From contig CAZFLY010000019.1 in NCBI GenBank assembly GCA_964519995.1, positions 1 through 48,956 of the forward strand: 48,956 nt of DNA, read 5' to 3'. Position 1 is the first letter of the stretch. Each line of letters begins with the position of its first letter. The position numbers and the translations under genes were made by a program. Below are positions 26,719 to 34,900 of this stretch, piece by piece. The notes below the pieces were generated by a model, which saw nothing but the letters and a program-made list of their open reading frames with translations, made no database searches and was not told the DNA's origin. Source of the stretch: CAZFLY01 sp964519995 (GTDB lineage: Bacteria; Planctomycetota; Phycisphaerae; Sedimentisphaerales; Anaerobacaceae).

Positions 26719-26760
26719 AAAATAGCCGTTCCGCAGTGGCATATACGGAATGGCTATTTT
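26719..26760 (-). terminator. Strong bidirectional-looking terminator after the histone gene
   Basis: AAAATAGCCGTTCCG (26719-26733) pairs with CGGAATGGCTATTTT (26746-26760), a 15-bp stem with one G-U pair and a 12-base loop; the stem ends are A- and T-runs on both strands. It lies about 60 bp after the stop of the small histone-fold gene on the minus strand. Confidence 0.75.
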
Positions 26761-26819
26761 AAAATCATCTTGTCACAAATGTAACGTGTCTTAAAACAAC
26801 ACGTTAGGACATAAAATAC

Positions 26820-27005
26820 CTATAGGTCCTGCGCTTTAACTGTACTTCGACGGTTGGCCTTTGCTCTGACAATCGCTCCGTCGAGAATACGATAAATGTT
26901 GTCACTGATCGCCCCGAGTGCCTCGGATGAGGTCATCATCTTCTTACTCTTGACATAGGCTTTGACTTTGCTGGCTACGACTAAAGATTCCCTTTTTTTT
27001 GCCAT
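26820..27005 (-). CDS. Bacterial single histone-fold protein (61 aa)
   Basis: A 61-residue basic protein that matches the layout of bacterial histones such as those described in Bdellovibrio and Leptospira: SLVVASKVKAYVKSK (helix 1), SSEALGAISDNIYRILDGAIVRAKAN (central helix), and RRSTVKAQDL (short last helix, with the R-x-TV-x-x-x-D L2-alpha3 signature that in histones links R and D by a salt bridge). Such proteins dimerise and bind or bend DNA. Well expressed by sequence: GGAGG at 27015-27019 nine bases before the ATG, and a strong terminator downstream. It carries an 8-A run just after the start. Divergent from the next small gene. The function as a nucleoid protein is inferred from the family. 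Confidence 0.82.
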   Translation of the reverse strand: MAKKRESLVVASKVKAYVKSKKMMTSSEALGAISDNIYRILDGAIVRAKANRRSTVKAQDL

Positions 27006-27333
27006 TACAAAAATCCTCCATGTTAAATAGTTAATTTTTGATTAGCCCGGTTCCAAACCTCTTAGTCCGGCACATATTGTGTCATTTTCTTACGTTTATC
27101 TGGAAGAATTTGCAACAAAAAAACCGCTAAATGCTAAATTTTTCTGCTTACAGGACCGATAGGCAAAAATATGCTCATACATTAAAACAGACATGAAATA
27201 GAGCTTTGGGAGGTACTTAATTTTAAGTTTGCGATTATTAGACACGCAGTCTTGATGGAACCATCAGAATAAATAATCTTAGACGCCAATTTCTGCACAA
27301 TCAGGATTGGCTCGCAAGTTGCGGAGAACTGCA

Positions 27334-27654
27334 ATGGCAAAACGCTCAAGAAAAAATCATAGATCAGAGGTCAATCTTAAAGATTTTGTAGTCGTTACTG
27401 TGCTTGATGATTTGGAACTGGCCAAGGAGTATGAAACTTTATTAAATGTCAATGACATCCCCGCTATGACCAAGGAGCAGGTCGACCCATCGGGTAGTGA
27501 TGGTGGTATAGCGCTAATGGTACCGGAAGATTTTCTTGACGAAGCACATGTTGTAATCGAGTCACAAGATGCGTATGATGATTTCTATGATTTCGCGATT
27601 GAGGATGAAGAAGAGGGTGAATTAGACGATAACCCTTTTGAGGACGAATTTTGA
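27334..27654 (+). CDS. Small acidic-tailed protein, DUF2007-like
   Basis: 106 residues from the ATG at 27334, with GGAG seven bases upstream; a longer frame from TTG at 27307 is less likely. The first 15 residues are strongly basic (KRSRKNHR). The middle, DFVVVTVLDDLELAKEYETLLNVNDIPAMTKEQ...GGIALMVPEDFLDEAHVVIES, resembles the DUF2007 / putative signal-transducing fold, a ferredoxin-like unit of unknown role. The C-terminus is very acidic (IEDEEEGELDDNPFEDEF). The charge split is like that of proteins that contact nucleic acid or a basic partner, but this is inference. It is divergent from the histone gene across 328 bp. Confidence 0.65.
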   Translation: MAKRSRKNHRSEVNLKDFVVVTVLDDLELAKEYETLLNVNDIPAMTKEQVDPSGSDGGIALMVPEDFLDEAHVVIESQDAYDDFYDFAIEDEEEGELDDNPFEDEF

Positions 27655-27798
27655 CCTTTGTCGGATGCTTAAAGCTAACCAGCTTAATATAACGTTGTCG
27701 GTCCCATTCTATTTACTGCTCTATACATAAAATATTGTCAGGTTTATAAGGCTAAAGCACATAACTCAAGTAAAGGATTACAAGTAAAGGATTATCAG

Positions 27799-28143
27799 AT
27801 GGCTAACAAAGAATATCCGATAGAGCGGCGATGTGCCCAGGATCGAAGGCAAAGCGTCGTTGACAGACGGTCAGGATTTGACCGACGCCGAGGACCGGGA
27901 ATACGAAGAAGTGATGAGCGAAGAGCCGCTGAAGAAGGCCAAATGTCAGATGAGCAATTTGAATTTATCATGGCAATCGACGAATACAAACGAAAGAACG
28001 CAAGGCATTTTCCTACCTGGACTGAGGTCCTCGAGATTATAAAGGCATTAGGTTACCGTAAAGTGGCTGAGCAACAACCGCTCCAAGAATCCAAAGTTGA
28101 CCCCGAACCCCAAAAGGTCCCTCTGAGCACCTGGCAGGATTAG
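27799..28143 (+). CDS. Conserved-looking small protein with repeated (E/D)RR motifs
   Basis: 114 residues; no named family recognised. The first 43 residues repeat (E/D)RR or IRR at residues 9, 15, 22, 28, 35 and 40, a spacing of 5-7, giving an arginine-rich charged lead. A globular-looking middle follows (DEQFEFIMAIDEYKRKNARHFPTWTEVLEIIKALGYRKV), with a helix and a winged-helix-like turn. The tail is proline-rich. It follows the DUF2007-like gene by 144 bp on the same strand; the three small genes at 26.8-28.1 kb might form a functional group, but nothing proves it. There is no clear Shine-Dalgarno (AGGATTATCAG is near). Confidence 0.6.
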   Translation: MANKEYPIERRCAQDRRQSVVDRRSGFDRRRGPGIRRSDERRAAEEGQMSDEQFEFIMAIDEYKRKNARHFPTWTEVLEIIKALGYRKVAEQQPLQESKVDPEPQKVPLSTWQD

Positions 28144-28860
28144 TGCTCCGTACCAAATTATATTGATTATCTCTTTCGCAGGAGCTGGAAACCGGACACC
28201 CACAGGCTTTCTCACCCCCTCAATATACTTCTCACCTCCGCTCATCTTACTTCATTCAGCACGATACCTACAATCGCAGTGACAATGCACCAATCTTGTA
28301 GCTACCGCACCCAGCCACATAGTCCAAAGGTTGGTATGGAAAAGCAGTTTTAAGTATTGTATGCGGCGTCTGTTAGATTCCTTGTTTGGACGCACGCAAA
28401 ATGGTGTTTGACCTAAAGAGCCTGTGCGAAATACACCGTAAAAAAGAAATTCTTCTTGAAGTCAACATAGCCAATATAGTATAAATAGGATGTGGGGGAT
28501 TATCGATTCTTCCTGCTATGACAGGGAGTTAGGATATGTGTTACGCTGGATTACAATCACAGCCGCCTACAAAATTATGGCCAAGAAACTGACATGTTAG
28601 CAATCACGAAACTATCCTGAGTATGTCCACCAAATGGGCAATTCGGTTCAAGTAAGGAAGTGTTAGGTTTAAGTACTAAAACAGCTTTGTTTACAAACAG
28701 AATGGGGATGGATGGTTTAAATTTTTATAAGTTGTTTTGTTTAAAATTATTTGAAACATGCTTATTAGGTCATAAGCTTCTTGGTGCACATCGAAGATAG
28801 CATATATTCTAATGTATAACTAAGGCATCATTACCTGACTCATTGTGAAGGAGGATTATT
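28144..28860. other. 717-bp gene-free region before the large LamG gene
   Basis: AT-rich with many stops in all frames. A possible promoter pair TTGAAG (28456-28461) and TATAAA (28480-28485) has an 18-bp spacer but lies 375 bp before the ATG. AAGGAGG at 28848-28854 is the ribosome-binding site of the next gene. A tRNA-like stretch at about 28180-28245 was examined and rejected. Nothing else is seen. Confidence 0.4.
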
Positions 28861-31800
28861 ATGTCCAAGAAACTGTATTTTTTAATCTCTTTTATCCTGA
28901 TGCTCAGTCTGACGTCTACAACCTATGGCATCGTGATCGGCAACTTTGAAAACAGCATGGACGGATGGACCAGGTCCGACCCAAATGCCATGACGGAGTA
29001 CAGTAGCACGACAGGGGTTACACGGGGCGACTACAACCTCAGGCTCAGTGCGCCGGGAGATAATATCAACGCTTTGTCGTTCGGCCTATCAGGGCAAGTG
29101 CGTAACGATTTTCTGAGCAGAAAGATACTAACGATAGACGTTACACGGTTGGCTTCCGAGTGGACGGCTTCTGGTGAGTATTGCGATCTCATTCTGGCTG
29201 TCAACGGAGGTGGTAGCGGATGGACTGTATGGCAGGAGATAACAGATCCCATATCAGATTGGAGTCCTGAAGATGGGGACCAAACGGTTACTCTTACCTT
29301 CGACTACTCTTCGATTCTTGGTGACATTAATCTTAACAGCATATGGTGGTTCGAGCTTTTCTTAATCACGGTTTACGACCCTAATTATTACAATACAATT
29401 GAACCTCATTACACCTCCGGCGGCGTATATTACCTTGACAATATACAATTGCTCGGCGACGAGAGAGCCTATAATCCAAATCCTTCAAATGGTATGAGAG
29501 ATGTGCAGAGAGAACCTACTCTTAGGTGGGAACCGGGAACATATGCTGATACACATGATGTATATTTCGGCACCAGTTCTAATAGTATCAGCGGCGTCAA
29601 CAGGAACAATTTGGCCAGCTATCCGGACGTCACTTTCACTAATACTGATGCCAACAGCTTTAAGCCCGGAACCTTACAATTCAACACAACCTTCCACTGG
29701 AGAGTCGATGAGGTCAATGACGCTCATCCCGATAGGCTGTGGAAAGGTGTTATCTGGAGCTTTACGACAGGCAACTATTTCGCTGTGGATGATTTCGAGG
29801 ACTACAATGACTATACCAACCTGATTTATCGCACGTGGAGAGATGGTTATGGCGAACCTGCACAGGGCATCCCCGGTAATGGTACGGGCTCAATAGTAGG
29901 CTGGGACAGGTCCCCTATTGCCGAACAGGAAACAGTCCATAGCGGCTTTCAGTCGATGCCGATGGATTATAACAATTTGGATGAACCGTACTACTCCGAA
30001 GCTGTGCGCACGTGGGATACTCCACAGGACTGGACGAAAGAAGGTTCCGTACTCTTGACTATTTGGTTCCACGGTCTGCGACAGTACGTCGGAGGCACCA
30101 GTTATGACTCAGCAACAAGAACATACACAATGACCGGCTCGGGCACAGATATCTGGGATAATTGGGATGCAAGGAAGCAAGAGTATTACGACGAATTCCA
30201 CTTTGCCTACAAGCAACTATCTGGCGCAGGCTCGATTATTGCGAAGATCGAAAGTCTCACCAACACAGACCCGTGGGCCAAAGCCGGTGTGATGATCCGT
30301 GAGACACTTGATGCTAACTCGCCCAACGCAACGGTAGTCGTCACTCCTGAAAGCGGTGTTGCATTCCAATATCGCATAGACACAGGTGGTCTCAGCCAAG
30401 GCGTGCAGCAGGAGGATGTTAACGCACCGCACTGGGTGAAATTGATACGTAGCGCCAATACCTTCACGGCACAACATTCAGCTGATGGCCAGAACTGGGT
30501 TGACGTACAAGGTGACCTCCCATCTACGATCGACATTCCTATGGGCGTCAATACTTACATTGGCTTGGCTCTGACGGCTCATGATCCTCTTGCGACAGGC
30601 GAAGCGGTCTTCTCCAACGTCAGCACTACTGGTACTGTCAGTCCGACGGGTCCGTTCACTCAATCGCAGGATATTGGCATACGTAGCAACGTTGCTGACA
30701 AACTCTACGTCATTCTCGAAGACAACAATGGCATCTCCCATCTCGTTGAGCGTCCCGAGCCAAATGCAACACAGATATATGAATGGCAGGATTGGAACAT
30801 TAACCTGCAAGAATTCAGTGATGCTGATGTGAATGTAACAGCAATCAAAAAGATGACCATTGGTGTTGGCAACACGGTTGCTGCTTCGGCGACAGGTCGT
30901 GGTAAAGTGTTTTTTGATGATATTAGGGTGTATAATCCCGGATGTATACTTTCAAAGCGTTCAGCCGATTTCGCTAAGGCCGACTACGCTCCGGCTGGTG
31001 ACCCTGCGGGAGATTGCTTGATAGACTATAAAGAGGTTGAAATAATGGCACGCGACTGGCTTGATAAGGATGAGTTCCTTGATGCGGGTGCTGCTGGTTT
31101 TATTGCATACTACCCGCTGGACGAAGGAGCTGGTACTACCGCTGCAGATGTATCCGGCAATGGCAATAACGGTACATTCGTAGGTAATCCACTGTGGGCG
31201 AGTGGGCAAATAGTTGGTGCATTGCATTTCAACGGTACCAATGACTGCGTGGACCTCGGGAACAATCCGGTATTTAATCCCTCAGGAAGTCTCAGCATCT
31301 CGCTTTGGGCGTACATTACAGATTGGTCAGAAAACTGGAATCACACTTTGATCGGCAATCGCGGTGAGGACGGCGTAGGCTGGCAACTGCGAAGGCACAG
31401 CAATGAGAACTTTTGCTTCACGACAAGAGGCATAACTAGAGATGACACTGCGAGCGAAACGATTCCGCCACTTGACGAATGGATTCACATTGCTTGTGTA
31501 TATGACAACACCAACAACAACAAAAGCATCTATATGAATGGCGTGGAAGACAGAGTAGTAACCACTAATCCAGGATCAATAACAGCAACGACGCACAATA
31601 CGTACATTGGAGCCAGGGCCAACTCGGGTAATACCGGCCAGGAGGCTTTTTTCAGTGGTATGCTCGATGATGTGCGAATCTACAACAGACCGCTATTGCC
31701 GGGTGAAGTAGAATTTTTAGCTGACCCCATACCGGGCGATGGCCAGTTATATATTCCAGTGCCGTCTCCTGCTGAGTTGTACGAGGCCGAGCCGCGAGGC

Positions 31801-31872
31801 TCAAGGGCAGTCAATTTCATGGATTTTGCCGTTCTGACTCAAATGTGGCTTGAAGAACAATTATGGCCGTGA
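28861..31872 (+). CDS. Large secreted LamG/dockerin-like multi-domain carbohydrate-associated protein
   Basis: 1003 residues. Signal peptide 1-23 (SLTSTTYG). Domains in order: a jelly-roll-like carbohydrate-binding unit (24-195); an Fn3-like unit around 205-310 with the NPSNGMRDV...LRWEPG...FHWRVDEVN pattern of planctomycete proteins; a second binding unit with DDFEDYND; a DUF1349-like region at about 455-600 (DPWAKAGVMIRETLDA); a dockerin-like GDCLIDYKEVEIMARDWL near 740; a LamG/concanavalin-A-like domain at about 755-960 (YYPLDEGAGTTAADVSGNGN...LDDVRIYNRPL); and a final dockerin-like VNFMDFAVLTQMWLEEQLWP. It is exported and may act on or bind polysaccharide at the cell surface. No catalytic domain is recognised. 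Strong RBS AAGGAGG; perfect terminator at 31919. Confidence 0.82.
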   Translation: MSKKLYFLISFILMLSLTSTTYGIVIGNFENSMDGWTRSDPNAMTEYSSTTGVTRGDYNLRLSAPGDNINALSFGLSGQVRNDFLSRKILTIDVTRLASEWTASGEYCDLILAVNGGGSGWTVWQEITDPISDWSPEDGDQTVTLTFDYSSILGDINLNSIWWFELFLITVYDPNYYNTIEPHYTSGGVYYLDNIQLLGDERAYNPNPSNGMRDVQREPTLRWEPGTYADTHDVYFGTSSNSISGVNRNNLASYPDVTFTNTDANSFKPGTLQFNTTFHWRVDEVNDAHPDRLWKGVIWSFTTGNYFAVDDFEDYNDYTNLIYRTWRDGYGEPAQGIPGNGTGSIVGWDRSPIAEQETVHSGFQSMPMDYNNLDEPYYSEAVRTWDTPQDWTKEGSVLLTIWFHGLRQYVGGTSYDSATRTYTMTGSGTDIWDNWDARKQEYYDEFHFAYKQLSGAGSIIAKIESLTNTDPWAKAGVMIRETLDANSPNATVVVTPESGVAFQYRIDTGGLSQGVQQEDVNAPHWVKLIRSANTFTAQHSADGQNWVDVQGDLPSTIDIPMGVNTYIGLALTAHDPLATGEAVFSNVSTTGTVSPTGPFTQSQDIGIRSNVADKLYVILEDNNGISHLVERPEPNATQIYEWQDWNINLQEFSDADVNVTAIKKMTIGVGNTVAASATGRGKVFFDDIRVYNPGCILSKRSADFAKADYAPAGDPAGDCLIDYKEVEIMARDWLDKDEFLDAGAAGFIAYYPLDEGAGTTAADVSGNGNNGTFVGNPLWASGQIVGALHFNGTNDCVDLGNNPVFNPSGSLSISLWAYITDWSENWNHTLIGNRGEDGVGWQLRRHSNENFCFTTRGITRDDTASETIPPLDEWIHIACVYDNTNNNKSIYMNGVEDRVVTTNPGSITATTHNTYIGARANSGNTGQEAFFSGMLDDVRIYNRPLLPGEVEFLADPIPGDGQLYIPVPSPAELYEAEPRGSRAVNFMDFAVLTQMWLEEQLWP

Positions 31873-31918
31873 CAGTGAGTGTCGCTGCAGACCTGGGTAT
31901 TAGTTATCGCATTTTATC

Positions 31919-31950
31919 GGGGCCTATGTTTGATTGCATAGGCCCCGTTT
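31919..31950 (+). terminator. Rho-independent terminator after the 1003-aa LamG gene
   Basis: GGGGCCTATG (31919-31928), eight-base loop, CATAGGCCCC (31937-31946), then GTTT. Perfect 10-bp GC-rich stem 47 bp after the stop. Confidence 0.85.
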
Positions 31951-32079
31951 AGTTCTATGCTATATATACCTTCGCTTTCCCCCTTTGTATGGTTGTGCCT
32001 ATACGGATTATATAAAATAAATGCGCTTTGTCTGTTTATTCAGCATTCATTATTAGGCCGAATAGACTCCTTTATTTAG

Positions 32080-32099
32080 CCCGCCAATTTATTGGCGGG
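32080..32099 (-). terminator. Short perfect hairpin downstream of the 753-aa LamG gene
   Basis: CCCGCCAAT at 32080-32088 and ATTGGCGGG at 32091-32099, a perfect inverted repeat with a minimal TT centre. It lies 77 bp beyond the stop codon of the minus-strand LamG gene and could end its transcript, though the trailing T-run is weak. Confidence 0.45.
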
Positions 32100-32175
32100 T
32101 ATCTGCGCGTATACGATATTATTCAAACCTGGCGTCGTGAAGCCCAGGAAAAATTCGGCTTTATGCTGCTACAAC

Positions 32176-34437
32176 TTAAGGCCAGAGTTGTTCCTTCAGC
32201 CAACTGTCGGCCAAGATAGCAAAGTCCTTAAAGTTGACACAGTTGTCAGAATTCAAATCAGCCGGTGACATAAGCTGCTGATTGAAAACACCTGTGCCAT
32301 TCGTAGCAACGTGGACGATCTCCGGCTGCGAGAGAGTGTAGTTATATATCCGAAAATCATCGAGCAAGCCGACATAGCCGCCATACCACCCTGAACCAAT
32401 CTCAAACGAGCTTATGCCTGAAATGGCCGAAGTTGCACCTATCTTGCTATCGTATAGAACGCCGTTAAGGAAAATCTGCATTGCGCCTTTGGTAACATCC
32501 TTTGTGAAGGCCCAGTGATTCCAACAACCGGCCCACTCGCTTTTGTATCGATGCTCTCCGCTTAGCCGATTATCATAAGACCAGGGACAGCCGCAATCCC
32601 AGTTATATCGGCCTGGTGGCCTTCCACAGCCAAGATTAATGCCTATGGCAGGATTCTGCTGACCGTATAAGTAATTCGAGCAACAGACCGTACCAACGAG
32701 GTGTGTCGAGTCTACGCCATACTGCCAGAAGGCAATCGTTATGCCATTATTGACTTGGCTGAATAACGCTGTGGCATCGTTTATTCTCACAGAGTCTTCG
32801 GTACCGTCAAAGCTGAGTGCCAGGCCGAAACCGGGTGCGCCGGCTCCGTAGACTGGATTGCTGGGCTCCAAACCATGAAAACCATTGCCTGAACTGTCGC
32901 TGGCGTCACCGTCAAACCTCAGCCATAGAATAGGCAAATTCGGAGCTGTCACGGGATATACATTGTATCCGTTCTGAAGCCAAGCAAGCGCCATTTCTGC
33001 AAGGTCACTGAAATCAACACAACAGTCATTATTGAGATCGGCCTTTAATTCGTCCCCGTCCAGACACCTATATGTACACATCTTGACATCGTCAAAATAA
33101 ACTGTTCCCGAACCATAACTATATGGCTGGGCTGAACCAACATCAAAACCAATCGCCAGACTCCGTACTCTACTAAGGTCAACACCGGTTACACCGGCCA
33201 GATCAACTCTCCACATTTGCCAATAATTTTTTCTTATGTCGTTGGGGTCGCCATCGTATGGAATGATGACATTTGCGTCGCCATCGCTAAGCTTGACATA
33301 CATCCTGCCGGGATTTACGTTACTAGCCGTACCATGAAAGAACAATTCCAGCACTTTGACACCAGCGGCAGCCCAGTCTTGCGTGGGACTGAAGCTACGA
33401 ACAGCCTCTGAATAGAAATAGTCATCATAGTAGTAGTTAAAAACCATCGACTTCTGACAACTGTAGGCAATTCCCTGCGAAATATACAGTAGTGCCTGGT
33501 CTCGCCATTCCCATACAAAAGTGACCGGATTGCCTCTGTTATCATAAAACTCAAAATCGTCAATCATAACACACTCGGGTACTGTGAAACGCCAGATATC
33601 ACCTCTCCATGGATCATTGGAGTCAGTCTGGTTGACCTCGTCGATGCGCCAGTAGTAAGTTCTACCTAACTCAAGGCCGGAAGGATGATAACTGTTAGCA
33701 TCTTGCGGCTGCGGAGGATTGCCGACCGGAGTTGCGTCTGTACAGATATCACTAAATGAAGTACTAAGGTAGACAATGTGCCCATCAGCGGAACACCCAG
33801 GCGACCAATGAAGTACTGTGTAAGGAAAAACATTTGTGGCACCATTAGGTGGATAAGGGCCGCAAGCAACCTCACCACAAGTACTGTCAATTCGCGCGCG
33901 AACATTGGCAATGTCGAATCCGGGTGAACCTCCCCCCATATCAACTGCCAGAATGCGAATTGCACATGGCACAAAAGGCAGGAAGATACTATCCAAGTCA
34001 AAACCAATCTCCGTAGGGGCCACTCCCCCACCGGTGCTCCCAGCCGTGGCTAAGCCGAGCAGATACTCTTGTCCAGCACCATCTGTGATGAAGATGCGGG
34101 CTTGTTCACTTACCGGCCCCAATTCGATAAGGAATATATCATCGCCGGGACCATCAATTAGTTTACCACGAAAACCCAATTCAACCCAATGGTCTGTAGG
34201 CAAAGTGACGGCTGATTTGTCTGAGAGTGGAGGGCCAACAAGCCATTCCTTTGGGACTACCGGAACCTGGTAGACTCCGTTAGCGTTCATACCCATCCAA
34301 CAGTCGCCGTCAGGACTGTACTTATCCAGCAGATAGTACGGATATTGAAAGGTTGCCGTCTCAGCGGAAATAGAACTGCTTAGCATGACAACGAAAAAGA
34401 GGAACCGAAACAAGATTAACAGATGAAGTTTTTTCAC
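32176..34437 (-). CDS. Secreted LamG/dockerin-like multi-domain protein
   Basis: 753 residues from a GTG at 34437, with GGAGG (34444-34448 on the complement) upstream. Signal peptide about 1-25 (LLSSSISA-like, cleavage after SISA). Then a jelly-roll-like part, an Fn3-like part with GPYPPNGATNVFPYTVLHWSPG and YYWRIDEVNQTD, a DDFEFYDNRGN-type binding domain, a first dockerin-like loop (ADLNNDCCVDFSDLAEMALAWL) at about 490, a LamG domain to about 715 (LDDFRIYNYTLSQPEI), and a terminal dockerin-like NSDNCVNFKDFAILADSW followed by LKEQLWP. Its domain order and tail match the convergent 1003-aa protein, so the two are probably paralogues exported by the same route. No catalytic domain is recognised. 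Confidence 0.8.
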   Translation of the reverse strand: MKKLHLLILFRFLFFVVMLSSSISAETATFQYPYYLLDKYSPDGDCWMGMNANGVYQVPVVPKEWLVGPPLSDKSAVTLPTDHWVELGFRGKLIDGPGDDIFLIELGPVSEQARIFITDGAGQEYLLGLATAGSTGGGVAPTEIGFDLDSIFLPFVPCAIRILAVDMGGGSPGFDIANVRARIDSTCGEVACGPYPPNGATNVFPYTVLHWSPGCSADGHIVYLSTSFSDICTDATPVGNPPQPQDANSYHPSGLELGRTYYWRIDEVNQTDSNDPWRGDIWRFTVPECVMIDDFEFYDNRGNPVTFVWEWRDQALLYISQGIAYSCQKSMVFNYYYDDYFYSEAVRSFSPTQDWAAAGVKVLELFFHGTASNVNPGRMYVKLSDGDANVIIPYDGDPNDIRKNYWQMWRVDLAGVTGVDLSRVRSLAIGFDVGSAQPYSYGSGTVYFDDVKMCTYRCLDGDELKADLNNDCCVDFSDLAEMALAWLQNGYNVYPVTAPNLPILWLRFDGDASDSSGNGFHGLEPSNPVYGAGAPGFGLALSFDGTEDSVRINDATALFSQVNNGITIAFWQYGVDSTHLVGTVCCSNYLYGQQNPAIGINLGCGRPPGRYNWDCGCPWSYDNRLSGEHRYKSEWAGCWNHWAFTKDVTKGAMQIFLNGVLYDSKIGATSAISGISSFEIGSGWYGGYVGLLDDFRIYNYTLSQPEIVHVATNGTGVFNQQLMSPADLNSDNCVNFKDFAILADSWLKEQLWP

Positions 34438-34496
34438 TACTACCCTCCCGCCAAGTAAGACAAATATGGCTGGGACATGTTACTCTAATACGCTTA

Positions 34497-34671
34497 ATAC
34501 CAATTGTGATTAAAATTTGCGCTTATGTCATTTCGACCGAAGCCCCTGTTCTTGCTTTCGCAAGAAAGCACTGGGGCGTAGTGGAGAAATCTGTTCAAAT
34601 AGATTTCTCGACTCGCCTACGGCTCGCTCGAAATGACACGAATAAGCGTATTAATTATTCACAATTGGTAT
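34497..34671. repeat. Core repeat copy C with 30-bp outer inverted repeats
   Basis: Outer arms 34497-34526 and 34642-34671 begin ATACCAATTGTGA and match at 24 of 30 positions when one is complemented; they are unlike the ends of copies A and B. The core at 34527-34637 has the same GTCATTTCGA/TCGAAATGAC arms and GAGAAATCT/AGATTTCTC hairpin, and a variable hairpin of CCCC...TCTTGCTTTCGCAAGA...GGGG. A TA on both sides could be a 2-bp duplication, but it is not decisive. The 463-bp gap 34438-34900 otherwise holds only AT-rich DNA before the next gene. Confidence 0.8.
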
Positions 34672-34900
34672 AAACCCTAAATACCATTTTACCACTTTTG
34701 CCTTTGTAGCACAAAATAAAACTCTTCTGAAACTAAACTAAGCGTAATCTCGACTAAGATAAAATGGGAAAAATCTTGATATAAAGACCGTTGCTGGTAA
34801 ACTCTCAGCGGCTGTTTGCAAATCCAAACGGAAAAACATAAGTTTAGGTTAGTATAAATCCTAAGAGTCAAACAGGGGACATTTTAACGAGGCAATAATA

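Noticed and set aside
26992..27000. Programmed frameshift at the eight-A run after the histone start codon
   Set aside because: The zero frame is complete and family-like; shifted frames give no sensible product.
28180..28245. Possible tRNA or tRNA remnant on the minus strand
   Set aside because: A stretch looks like a T-arm at first sight, but no acceptor stem, anticodon arm or GTTCRANYC loop can be paired.
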